Of a stretch of 64,000 nucleotides of DNA, positions 17,569 to 25,302 are shown one piece after another. The position numbers and the translations under genes were made by a program. How positions within the stretch are numbered: position 1 is the first letter of the stretch; the number at the start of each line of letters is the position of its first letter. This DNA comes from Clostridia bacterium (GTDB taxonomy: Bacteria; Bacillota; Clostridia; Oscillospirales; Acutalibacteraceae), in contig JAGALQ010000025.1 in NCBI GenBank assembly GCA_017625095.1, forward strand, positions 1 to 64,000, given 5' to 3'. The notes beneath the pieces were generated by a model. That model ran no database searches. It had not been told where the DNA came from and worked only from the letters and a program-made list of their open reading frames with translations.

Positions 17569-19334
17569 TCACCGTCCTTTAACAAACGCTCGGCTTCAGG
17601 AGTTGTTTTACCCTGACCGTCGGCATATATTGCATCAATATCGCCTTCTACCTTTGCAAATGAGCTGCTGCCGAATTCTTCATAGTTCCAGTCAATAAAT
17701 TTCTGACGCATACGGTTGAAGAACGCTCTTGCCTCATCCTTTTCGCTCAGTGCGTATTCACTGCCGAGGATTTTTATAAGCTTATCGGTAACGTAGCACT
17801 GACGCTCTCTTGTGCTGTTTGCATCGGTCAGATCAAAGGAATTCTGCTGAAGATAAACAGCATCGAGCATTTCCGATTTGAGATATACCACGTAGTCCGA
17901 TATGCTTGTTCCCTCTTCACCGACAACCTTCATCATCGCACCGATTTCGTTGCCGTCAAGAAGAATGTTTTTGCAGAAAGCGGATTTTGCGCCGTCTGTT
18001 ACGGTCCTGTATTTTGACCAGGAAATAAGCGGATCGATTGCGGGATATTTTCTCGCATCTGAACGTTCACGGGACAGGCCGTGGAAAGCACCGACAACCT
18101 TTAGTGTTGCCTGGGTAACCGGCTCTTCAAAGTTACCGCCTGCAGGCGAAACCGTACCGCCGATTGTAACGGAGCCCTTGCTGCCGTCGGGAAGAAGAAC
18201 ATAGCCTGCTCTTTCATAGAAAGCCGCGATATAGGATTCGAGATATGCGGGGAAAGCTTCTTCGCCGGGGATTTCTTCAAGTCTGCCCGACATTTCACGA
18301 AGCGCCTGTGCCCAACGTGAGGTTGAATCGGCAAGAAGAAGAACGTTAAGACCCATCTGACGGTAATACTCCGCAAGAGTAACCGAGGTATAAACGGAAG
18401 CTTCACGCGATGCAACGGGCATTGATGACGTGTTGCATATAATAATCGTCCTCTCCATAAGAGAACGTCCTGTTTTCGGGTCGGTAAGTTCGGGGAATTC
18501 CGTCAGGGTTTCAACAACCTCACCTGCACGCTCACCGCAAGCAGCAATAATAACGATATCAACATCGGCATACTTTGAAGTGGTGTGCTGAAGCACGGTT
18601 TTGCCTGCACCGAAGGGACCCGGTGTGCAATAAGTTCCGCCCTTTGCGACAGGGAAGAACGAATCTATAAGGCGCACCTTTGTTTCCATTGTTTCAACAG
18701 GTGCAAGTCTTTCGCTGTAGCATTTTACGGCTCTCTTTACAGGCCATTTGAACGACATTGAAACGGGAATCTCTCTGCCTCTGTCATCGGCAAGAACAGC
18801 AACCGTTTCGTTGACGGTGTATTCACCCTTATCTGCAATTGACTTGAGTGTATAATTTCCGAGAAGATAGAACGGAACAAAAATTTTATGTGTGAACGGA
18901 CCTTCGGGCACCGTTCCGAAATATTCGCCTGCACGCAGGGTATCGCCAACCTTTGCGGTGGGGGTGAACTCCCACTTCTTTTCTGCGTTGAGTCCGTCAG
19001 CATAAATTCCTCTTTCAAGGAACCAGCCTGCCTGCTCAGCCAGAACGTGCAGCGGATTCTGAAGTCCGTCATATACCTGACCGAGAAGACCCGGTCCGAG
19101 CTGTGCTGAAAGCATATCGCCGGTGAAATCAACCGCGTCACCGCACTTTATGCCGTTTGTCATTTCATAAACCTGAATCTGTGCAATGTCACCTCTGATA
19201 CGGATGACCTCGCTTTTGAGCTTTTTTCCGTCAACGTTAACGTAGCAGATTTCGTTCATCGAAACACTGCCGTCAAACCTTACTGACACAAGGTTGCCGT
19301 TAACGCTTACTACCTTACCTTTATTTTCGGTCAT
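17565..19334 (-). CDS. atpA: V-type ATP synthase subunit A (catalytic)
   Basis: At 589 residues it is the usual length for the catalytic head subunit that hydrolyses or makes ATP. Walker [10 protein letters not shown] (about residues 240-250), the catalytic-Glu region [41 protein letters not shown] and the A-specific non-homologous region near residues 110-200 are visible. The ATG at 19334 overlaps the DUF2764 stop as ATGA. GGAGGT lies at correct distance. Confidence 0.96.
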   Translation of the reverse strand: MTENKGKVVSVNGNLVSVRFDGSVSMNEICYVNVDGKKLKSEVIRIRGDIAQIQVYEMTNGIKCGDAVDFTGDMLSAQLGPGLLGQVYDGLQNPLHVLAEQAGWFLERGIYADGLNAEKKWEFTPTAKVGDTLRAGEYFGTVPEGPFTHKIFVPFYLLGNYTLKSIADKGEYTVNETVAVLADDRGREIPVSMSFKWPVKRAVKCYSERLAPVETMETKVRLIDSFFPVAKGGTYCTPGPFGAGKTVLQHTTSKYADVDIVIIAACGERAGEVVETLTEFPELTDPKTGRSLMERTIIICNTSSMPVASREASVYTSVTLAEYYRQMGLNVLLLADSTSRWAQALREMSGRLEEIPGEEAFPAYLESYIAAFYERAGYVLLPDGSKGSVTIGGTVSPAGGNFEEPVTQATLKVVGAFHGLSRERSDARKYPAIDPLISWSKYRTVTDGAKSAFCKNILLDGNEIGAMMKVVGEEGTSISDYVVYLKSEMLDAVYLQQNSFDLTDANSTRERQCYVTDKLIKILGSEYALSEKDEARAFFNRMRQKFIDWNYEEFGSSSFAKVEGDIDAIYADGQGKTTPEAERLLKDGE

Positions 19335-19888
19335 TGTGTAACCTCCGATCTGTCCGAGTTCATAATGGAGCTGTAAATGCTTCTATATGCATCGTCTCCG
19401 CTTTTTGCATCAAATTTTCTTATACGCTCAATCAGCCTGAGTTTCAGCCCGTAGTAGAAAACAAACTCTTCCGAAAAAGAATCCGTCGGTCTGAGCGATT
19501 CGAGAAAGTCAAGACGGTATTTGTTGAGAAAAAGTTCCGCTTCCATCGGGCTTTCGGTTTCGACAGCGGCACGTGCCGCCTGCAAAAGTGACGGAGAGAA
19601 GGAATTATTGCCGCAAGCAAACTGCTTGTTCAGCTTTTCCGCACGGAGCTTCGCAAGTGCAAGACGCAGACTGCGTTCGCCATCATTCCATTTTTCAATC
19701 AGTTGGGATAATGTCTTTTCGTGATCCCTCGAGGGAATAAGCGTGAGCTTTCCGAATTCAGCATTTGCTTTTTTGCCGAGAAAGCTGCGACACAGCTCCT
19801 CAAACCTTTCCGAGGTTATCGGCAAAGGCGTGTTTTCGTTAATTCCGTCAAGCGACGGCAATTGAGATATGAGATAATATTCAGCCAT
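19331..19888 (-). CDS. DUF2764-family V-ATPase-associated protein
   Basis: The product is about 185 residues and soluble. It opens with MAEYYLISQLPSLDG, the usual beginning of DUF2764 proteins, and ends in a helical region. These occur in V-ATPase operons that lack recognisable C and F subunits and are thought to replace part of the stalk. I chose the ATG at 19888 rather than in-frame starts at 19897 or 19915 because a leader element shared with the gene at 60428 ends exactly there. No Shine-Dalgarno lies next to this ATG. It sits between subunits E and A, overlapping A. Confidence 0.82.
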   Translation of the reverse strand: MAEYYLISQLPSLDGINENTPLPITSERFEELCRSFLGKKANAEFGKLTLIPSRDHEKTLSQLIEKWNDGERSLRLALAKLRAEKLNKQFACGNNSFSPSLLQAARAAVETESPMEAELFLNKYRLDFLESLRPTDSFSEEFVFYYGLKLRLIERIRKFDAKSGDDAYRSIYSSIMNSDRSEVTQ

Positions 19889-19966
19889 AATCGCCATGCG
19901 ATACAGAATCCGCACAAAACGTCATTAAAAACAGCCTTGTGTGCACGGTATCTTTTCCTTTCTTTT
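19889..19966 (-). promoter_or_regulatory. Leader element, copy 1 (possible translational switch)
   Basis: The 88-base gap between subunit E and DUF2764 is filled by a sequence that recurs at 61448-61525. On the minus strand both run AAAGGA(A), GATACCG, a variable loop with T5, GTATCGC-NNN-GCGAT and then the ATG. GATAC pairs with GTATC, and ATCGC pairs with GCGAT; they share the bases ATC and exclude each other. The only Shine-Dalgarno-like AAAGGA is about 65 nt upstream of the start codon. I do not recognise the element. Confidence 0.5.
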
Positions 19967-19976
19967 ATTCTTCACG

Positions 19977-20585
19977 CTATTCAGCCTCTTTCAGAAGTGC
20001 GGTAACCCTGGGACTGAGATAATTTGAAAGCATATCGGTAACAGCCTCAGCCGAATAATCATAATAGACCGCGCCGTTATCGACTGCTATACGGAAGCCG
20101 CCGTCAAAATTATCGTTTGCCTTAAGTGTAACACCGCCCAGCATTTTTGCCTTAAGCTGAGCGAGAACGGCTTCTTCAAGCTTTGCAAGGTCATCGGCGT
20201 TGAGAATAACGGATACATCCTCCGATTCGGGTTTGCCTGTCCAGCTTTCAACGGCACTTACAATAAGCTTTGCAAATGCGTCAGATGAATAAACCGCATT
20301 CACGTTATCGCTTACAATTGCTTTAAGTTCCCTGGTGATGCTCTCTCGGAAAGATATAAGCAGGTTACGACCTGCCTGACGGATTGCATCCTCACCTGAT
20401 CTGACAGTTTTTGCGTTTTCGCTTTTTGCATCAGCCATAATCTTTTCTGCCTGTGCTTTTGCATCGGCGATGATTTTTTCTGCCTCTGCCTTTGCCGAGC
20501 TGATTATTGCTTCAGCCTGAGTTTCAGCGGCGCCTACTCCGTCTTTTCTGATCTGCTCAATCAGTTCCTGAAGTTGAATTTCCAT
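19977..20585 (-). CDS. atpE: V-type ATP synthase subunit E (peripheral stalk)
   Basis: This 202-residue protein has a long Ala/Glu/Lys-rich helix (residues 15-80, heptads such as AEAEKIIADAKAQAEKIM) and a compact C-terminal domain. That is the pattern of the peripheral stalk subunit holding the head to the membrane part. It is the first gene of the operon, with AAAGGAGA before the ATG. No separate G/H stalk partner is seen in the window, so a partner would have to be encoded elsewhere or be absent. Confidence 0.85.
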   Translation of the reverse strand: MEIQLQELIEQIRKDGVGAAETQAEAIISSAKAEAEKIIADAKAQAEKIMADAKSENAKTVRSGEDAIRQAGRNLLISFRESITRELKAIVSDNVNAVYSSDAFAKLIVSAVESWTGKPESEDVSVILNADDLAKLEEAVLAQLKAKMLGGVTLKANDNFDGGFRIAVDNGAVYYDYSAEAVTDMLSNYLSPRVTALLKEAE

Positions 20586-20643
20586 AACGCAGTCTCCTTT
20601 ATAATAACGTTATCATTGTTTGTAAATTGCTGAAAAAGCACAA

Positions 20644-20681
20644 AAAGGAACCAACATCCTCTACAGACAGCTGGTTCCTTT
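20644..20681 (-). promoter_or_regulatory. Leader hairpin, possible attenuator of the V-ATPase operon
   Basis: A 10-bp stem, AAAGGAACCA/TGGTTCCTTT, followed on the minus strand by a T-run and then TGCTTTTTC, lies between the promoter and the first gene. Transcription would begin about 20 bases upstream. It looks like a terminator placed in the 5' leader; no clear antiterminator is seen. Confidence 0.5.
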
Positions 20682-20704
20682 AATTATTATATTTATTTTT
20701 TACG

Positions 20705-20732
20705 ATTATATCACAATCATAATTTTTGTCAA
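20705..20732 (-). promoter_or_regulatory. Strong promoter of the V-ATPase operon
   Basis: The minus strand carries perfect TTGACA (20727-20732) and TATAAT (20705-20710) with a 16-bp spacer. Confidence 0.8.
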
Positions 20733-20800
20733 TAGTTGTTATTTATATATACGCCAAACTATACTTTTACTTTATTTCCGTGCAACTGTATCTGTTAATA

Positions 20801-20829
20801 TTGCTTTAAAAGCTTCTTTGTGGTAAAAT
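20801..20829 (+). promoter_or_regulatory. Promoter of the glycosyltransferase gene
   Basis: TTGCTT (20801-20806), a 17-bp spacer and TAAAAT (20824-20829). Its position rules out the in-frame GTG at 20820 as the start codon. Confidence 0.6.
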
Positions 20830-20855
20830 CAAAAATATTGAAGGAGCGTGAAAAA

Positions 20856-21785
20856 ATGCAGCCGACGGTAAGTATCATTATCCCCGTATACAACATCGAA
20901 AATTATATTGCAAACTGCCTTGAGAGTGTACTTAATCAGAGCTACTCACAGCTCGAAATAATCTGTGTAGACGACGGCAGCAACGATAGCTCGGCTCAGA
21001 TTATACGCAGCTTTGCGAAAAAAGACAGTAGAGTTATTTATGTGCGTCAGGATAACGCAGGCGTTTCCGCTGCCCGAAACAAAGGACTTGACACCGCTAC
21101 GGGTGATTACGTTTTCTTCCTTGACGGTGACGATTATCTGCACAGACAAGCTGTTGAAATACTTGTTGACGGTGCAGTTAAAACAGGCGCACAGATGATC
21201 TGCTCAGATTATACGGTTACAAAATCACTTGACGAAAAGAATGCAGACTATAGTGATTATGATTTTGTGCAGACCGATTTTGAAACACTGTTCACAAAAG
21301 GAAAAACGCTCGGCAAATGCTGCTTTGCAAAGCTTATAAAGAGCGAAATTGCAAAAAAGGTACGTTTCTTTGAGGGTGTAGCTATGGGCGAAGACGGTTG
21401 CTATATCGTACTGATTCTGAACGAAAATGCAAACGTATTTGTCACAGACAAACCGCTTTACTATTATTACGTGCGTCAGGGTTCGGCAACAAAATCCGCA
21501 CTCACCGAAAAGAAGCTGACCATAGTCAACGCTTATGACAGACTTTGCGATATTCTTGCAGATTCACCCAACAAAAATATCAAAGCGTTTGCGTTAAGGG
21601 CAGTTTTCTATCAACTGAACCACAAACGCAGACTGTATAAGGGCACAGCTTACGAATCACTCGCAGAAAAAGTCTGTAAACAAGCGGGCAAAAAGCATCT
21701 TAAAGCATTTATGAAAGAGAAAAACATCAGCCTCACCGTAAGACTGATGCACTTTATAAGATTTAAGCTGAAATTTATAAAGTAA
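20856..21785 (+). CDS. Family 2 glycosyltransferase
   Basis: This is a 309-residue GT-A fold enzyme starting at the ATG at 20856 behind GAAGGAG. TVSIIIPVYNIENYIANCL, CVDDGSNDSS, NAGVSAARNKGL and FLDGDDY (the DxD metal/nucleotide-sugar site, about residue 90) are diagnostic. The C-terminal third is basic and unassigned. It transfers a sugar from a nucleotide donor, probably in surface polysaccharide or teichoic acid decoration. No other capsule genes are adjacent, so the acceptor is unknown. It is transcribed alone. Confidence 0.9.
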   Translation: MQPTVSIIIPVYNIENYIANCLESVLNQSYSQLEIICVDDGSNDSSAQIIRSFAKKDSRVIYVRQDNAGVSAARNKGLDTATGDYVFFLDGDDYLHRQAVEILVDGAVKTGAQMICSDYTVTKSLDEKNADYSDYDFVQTDFETLFTKGKTLGKCCFAKLIKSEIAKKVRFFEGVAMGEDGCYIVLILNENANVFVTDKPLYYYYVRQGSATKSALTEKKLTIVNAYDRLCDILADSPNKNIKAFALRAVFYQLNHKRRLYKGTAYESLAEKVCKQAGKKHLKAFMKEKNISLTVRLMHFIRFKLKFIK

Positions 21786-21810
21786 AACCGAAACAGCATA
21801 TTAAATTTTC

Positions 21811-21848
21811 ACCGCAGGCGATACAACTGTATCAACTGCGGTATTTTT
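21811..21848 (+). terminator. Terminator, ACCGCAG/CTGCGGT family
   Basis: ACCGCAG (21811-21817) pairs with CTGCGGT (21836-21842). An inner GATAC/GTATC stem and a TTTTTT tail are present. Confidence 0.85.
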
Positions 21849-21892
21849 TACGTTCCGACTTTTTATCCGCATAGTGTTTACGCTGTTCTGTC

Positions 21893-21920
21893 TTGACAAA
21901 ATCGGACGCAATTATATAAT
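21893..21920 (+). promoter_or_regulatory. Promoter of the sulfatase operon
   Basis: TTGACA (21893-21898) and TATAAT (21915-21920) with a 16-bp spacer, both perfect. Confidence 0.75.
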
Positions 21921-21953
21921 TAAATCATAATAAGCAGATACGGAGGAACTGCA

Positions 21954-23966
21954 ATGAAAAAAGAAATACATACAGATTCCGGCAAAAAAGTTTTACCCGT
22001 TATTCTTATGGCGGCAGGTGCATTGCTGGCAGTAGCTCTTCTCTTTATCCGTCTCAACATTGTAGCGGTTGTGGCGGTTGCATTCAACTGCATTATGTCG
22101 GCGCTCATCACGCTCAGCCTTATCATCAAAAGAAAAGTTTATACTCCGATGGTGCTCGCCTATGCGCTGTCGGGTCTTGGCGTTATGCTCTACTTTATAA
22201 TTTTCGGAGCGGATGCAGGCTTCGGTGCATTCACATCGGGTCTTGCAGGCTATTCTTCCGCAGAGCATAATCTTTTCACGGGCGAAGGCAACTTCTTTAC
22301 CCGTCTGCTCGGCAATATTCTTCTCGCTTTGCCGTGGATTCTTTCTCTTTTGGGTTTGTTCCTTTTCGCAAAACGCAACTTCAGACGCAGCGGAACAAAA
22401 GCAGCCGTATGCGCACTTATGTGCGTCTGCCTTATGGGCACAAGCGTACTTTACGTGCTGACAATGAATATGCGCTCAAAGCCCAACACAGACAGACTCT
22501 GGGAGGGGCACGACAAGTATCTCAACGGCGTCGACGCAAAGGATGCCGCAGATTCTCCCAACGTGCTTGTTGTTATGATGGACGACCTCGGTTGGGGCGA
22601 CGTATCGCTCAACGGTGCAATCTATGACACACCCAACATCGATTCAATCGGTGAAAACGGACTCAATTTCACAAACTTCTATTCAGCCTATTCCGTCTGC
22701 TCTCCTGCAAGATTTGCCGCACTTACGGGCAGATACCCCTACAGAGGATATGCGGATAACGTTATCTATCCCACCGTTGCAACACTTTCACCGTTTGCAC
22801 AGACAAGAATTTTCAACTCGATTGAAATGGGAAACAATGCCGACGGTATGCTCGGCGATGAAATTACAATCGCAGAAACCTTCAAGGCAGCAGGCTATTC
22901 CACAGGCTGCTTCGGCAAATGGCATCTGGGCGACTACGGCGAATATCTGCCGACAAACCAGGGTTTTGACTATTTCTACGGCAGCCACCACGTAAACGAT
23001 ATGAAGCCTTTCTACCACGTAACGGAAGAAGACGGCGAGTGGCAGATTGTGCACGGCACAGACGAGCTCAAAGACCAGAGTCAGGCAACAAAGTGGATTC
23101 ACGATGAAATCACAGCTTGGATTACAGACAAGGCACAAAACGATGAGCCTTTCTTCGCTTATTACGCTTCTCCCTGGCCGCACGGCCCTGTTTATGCAGG
23201 TGACGATTTTGACGGCACAAGCGGAATGGGTACGTATGTTGACTGCGTAACGGAGTTTGACCATTATCTCGGCATCCTCTTTGCTGAAATGGAAAAGCTC
23301 GGTGTGCTTGACGATACGATAATTGTTTTCACAAGCGATAACGGACCTGCTCTTGAAGGCTCTGTCGGTGACCTTCGCGGCGGCAAATATCTCGCCTATG
23401 AGGGCGGACAGAAGGTGCCGTTTATGATACGCTGGGACAACGACAACGGTGCACTCGGCGAAAAGCAGACCGAAAGAAACAGCAGTGCCGTGCTCGTTGA
23501 CCTTTACCCGACGTTGGTTGAGCTTTGCGACATTACAGGCAACGGCGGACAGAAAAATTATATGCCGACCGACCGTGTTATTGACGGCATATCAATGGCT
23601 CAGCTGATAAAAAGCGACAAGGTTATACACACCGAAGCTCATCCGATTCTTCATATGAAGCGTGAGGTTATAAAGGCCGTTCAGTACGCAGTACCTACAG
23701 CCGAAGTCAAAGCACTCTATCCCGGATATAATTATGATATTCTCAATGACGAATATATTTCATTCAAGTATTTTGAAAAGATACAGAACGACAACTCCGC
23801 TTTCTTTGATAAGAACCGCAAAAACTGGTTGCATATACTCAATGATGACTATGCGGAAAACTATAACCGTACTCCCGTATATCCCGAAATCTCCGACCGG
23901 TTCAGAGAAAAGCTCCACGAAATAACAGACGATTTCAAACACAACAGACGAGGTGTGATTTCATAA
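21954..23966 (+). CDS. Membrane-anchored sulfatase (Cys-type)
   Basis: The 670-residue protein has about five N-terminal membrane helices (residues 12-175) and then an extracytoplasmic alkaline-phosphatase-fold sulfatase domain from about residue 205. VVMMDDLGWGDV supplies metal-binding Asp residues. The signature C-S-P-A-R begins at C249 and is followed by LTGRYPYR. C249 must be oxidised to formylglycine for activity, which fits the maturase encoded two bases downstream. It probably removes sulfate from host mucin or glycosaminoglycan sugars or sulfated steroids; the substrate is not readable. The polytopic N-terminus is less common than a simple signal peptide and resembles lipoteichoic-synthase-like architecture. 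Confidence 0.88.
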   Translation: MKKEIHTDSGKKVLPVILMAAGALLAVALLFIRLNIVAVVAVAFNCIMSALITLSLIIKRKVYTPMVLAYALSGLGVMLYFIIFGADAGFGAFTSGLAGYSSAEHNLFTGEGNFFTRLLGNILLALPWILSLLGLFLFAKRNFRRSGTKAAVCALMCVCLMGTSVLYVLTMNMRSKPNTDRLWEGHDKYLNGVDAKDAADSPNVLVVMMDDLGWGDVSLNGAIYDTPNIDSIGENGLNFTNFYSAYSVCSPARFAALTGRYPYRGYADNVIYPTVATLSPFAQTRIFNSIEMGNNADGMLGDEITIAETFKAAGYSTGCFGKWHLGDYGEYLPTNQGFDYFYGSHHVNDMKPFYHVTEEDGEWQIVHGTDELKDQSQATKWIHDEITAWITDKAQNDEPFFAYYASPWPHGPVYAGDDFDGTSGMGTYVDCVTEFDHYLGILFAEMEKLGVLDDTIIVFTSDNGPALEGSVGDLRGGKYLAYEGGQKVPFMIRWDNDNGALGEKQTERNSSAVLVDLYPTLVELCDITGNGGQKNYMPTDRVIDGISMAQLIKSDKVIHTEAHPILHMKREVIKAVQYAVPTAEVKALYPGYNYDILNDEYISFKYFEKIQNDNSAFFDKNRKNWLHILNDDYAENYNRTPVYPEISDRFREKLHEITDDFKHNRRGVIS

Positions 23967-23967
23967 T

Positions 23968-25059
23968 ATGCCGCCTTTATCGCTGATGATAAAACCTGCT
24001 TCTTCGCTTTGCAATCTCTCGTGTGAATACTGCTTTTACCGTGACGTTTCCGAGCACCGTGAGCACCTCGGCTTCGGTGTTATGAAAAAAGATACGGCAC
24101 GTGAACTTATCGCAAAAGCTCTCTGCTACGCAAACGGCGACAGTGTTGCCTTCGCTTTTCAGGGCGGTGAGCCGACACTTGCGGGGCTTGATTACTTCAG
24201 ATTTTTTGTAAGCACGGTAAATGAGCTTAACCGAAAGAACAGCACGGTTTTTTACAGTATGCAGACCAACGGCACGGTTATTGACGAAACGTGGGCAGAC
24301 TTTTTAAGAGAAAACAAATTCCTTGTAGGTCTGAGCCTTGACGGAGACCACGAAGCAAACAAATTCCGCAAAAAGCCAAGCGGAGAAAACTCGTTTTACA
24401 CGGTGCTGGACACTGCACGGCTTCTGAAAAAGCACGGTGTTGATTTCAATATCCTCACCGTTCTGACAGGCTACTGTGCAGAAAACATTGAACGGATTTA
24501 CCGCTATTTCCGCTTTCAGGGCTTTGGCTATCTTCAGTTTATCCCCTGCCTGCGGCCTTTCGGATCGGCAGAAAAAAGCGAGCTTTATATGACTTCTGAC
24601 CAATATGCCGAATTTCTGATAAAGCTGTTCAATCTTTATGTCAAAGATTATGTCAGACATCAATATGTCAGCATACGTCAGTTTGACAACTGGGTGCGGC
24701 TTTATCTCGGTCAACCAACCGAGCAATGCGGAATTATGGGACACTGCTCTCACCAGTTTGTAAGCGAAGCAAACGGCAACATCTACCCCTGTGATTTTTA
24801 CTGCACGGATGAATACCTGCTGGGCAATATTCTCGACACGGATTTTCTGCAGATGGAGCGCAGCAAAACTGCTGTGAATTTCATCAGAGAAAGCCTTGTA
24901 ATTCCCGAAAGATGTAAAGGCTGCAACCTCTATCCGATCTGCAGAAGCGGCGGCTGCAAGAGGACACAGCTGAGTGAAGACTACTGCAATGCATATAAAA
25001 AATTCTTCACAGCCTGTCTGCCGCTTTTCAGAGTATTTATAAACGAAAAGCCCAATTAA
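23968..25059 (+). CDS. Anaerobic sulfatase-maturating enzyme (radical SAM/SPASM)
   Basis: At 363 residues it has the radical SAM cluster motif C15-x3-C19-x2-C22 (CNLSCEYCFY), the FQGGEPTL SAM-binding stretch and a C-terminal SPASM region with clustered cysteines (CGIMGHCSHQF, CDFYC, CKGCNLYPIC). Family members oxidise the active-site Cys or Ser of sulfatases to formylglycine without oxygen, in the cytoplasm before export. The start ATG lies two bases after the sulfatase stop and the ribosome site GAGGTG is inside that gene. C249 of the neighbouring sulfatase is the evident target. Confidence 0.93.
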   Translation: MPPLSLMIKPASSLCNLSCEYCFYRDVSEHREHLGFGVMKKDTARELIAKALCYANGDSVAFAFQGGEPTLAGLDYFRFFVSTVNELNRKNSTVFYSMQTNGTVIDETWADFLRENKFLVGLSLDGDHEANKFRKKPSGENSFYTVLDTARLLKKHGVDFNILTVLTGYCAENIERIYRYFRFQGFGYLQFIPCLRPFGSAEKSELYMTSDQYAEFLIKLFNLYVKDYVRHQYVSIRQFDNWVRLYLGQPTEQCGIMGHCSHQFVSEANGNIYPCDFYCTDEYLLGNILDTDFLQMERSKTAVNFIRESLVIPERCKGCNLYPICRSGGCKRTQLSEDYCNAYKKFFTACLPLFRVFINEKPN

Positions 25060-25090
25060 CCCTGTGACTTCATATAGGAGGTGAGTGTAC

Positions 25091-25174
25091 GTGAAACTGA
25101 ATGATATCCGACTTATTATCGGCGATATGAAAAATTCATTACACAGCTACACTCCTGTCAAATCACTGCGTTGA
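25091..25174 (+). CDS. Short ORF (27 aa) or 5' remnant of a lost gene
   Basis: A very strong ribosome site, AGGAGGTG, lies seven bases before a GTG that opens a 27-codon frame. The product has four Lys, two Arg, no Cys, and an amphipathic first half (NDIRLIIGDMKNSL). It lies 31 bases after the maturase and before the ABC exporter. ABC exporters in Clostridia often come as pairs, so this could be the leftover start of a deleted partner; or it is a true small peptide. The rest of the 25060-25302 gap shows no other gene. Confidence 0.4.
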   Translation: MKLNDIRLIIGDMKNSLHSYTPVKSLR

Positions 25175-25302
25175 TATTTTTAAAACGGATTTGATGTAAA
25201 ATCCAGAGATACCCGATAACCGTTCTGCTTTTAATGCTTAACAAATTGAAAGCGGATAGGTTTTTTGCGCAAAAAATTCATTTTAAAAATAACGGTGATT
25301 AT

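Noticed and set aside
19331-20585. Hidden V-ATPase subunit C or F gene between E and A
   Set aside because: The gap between E and DUF2764 is only 88 bases and is filled by the leader element; DUF2764 overlaps A. There is no room for another subunit.
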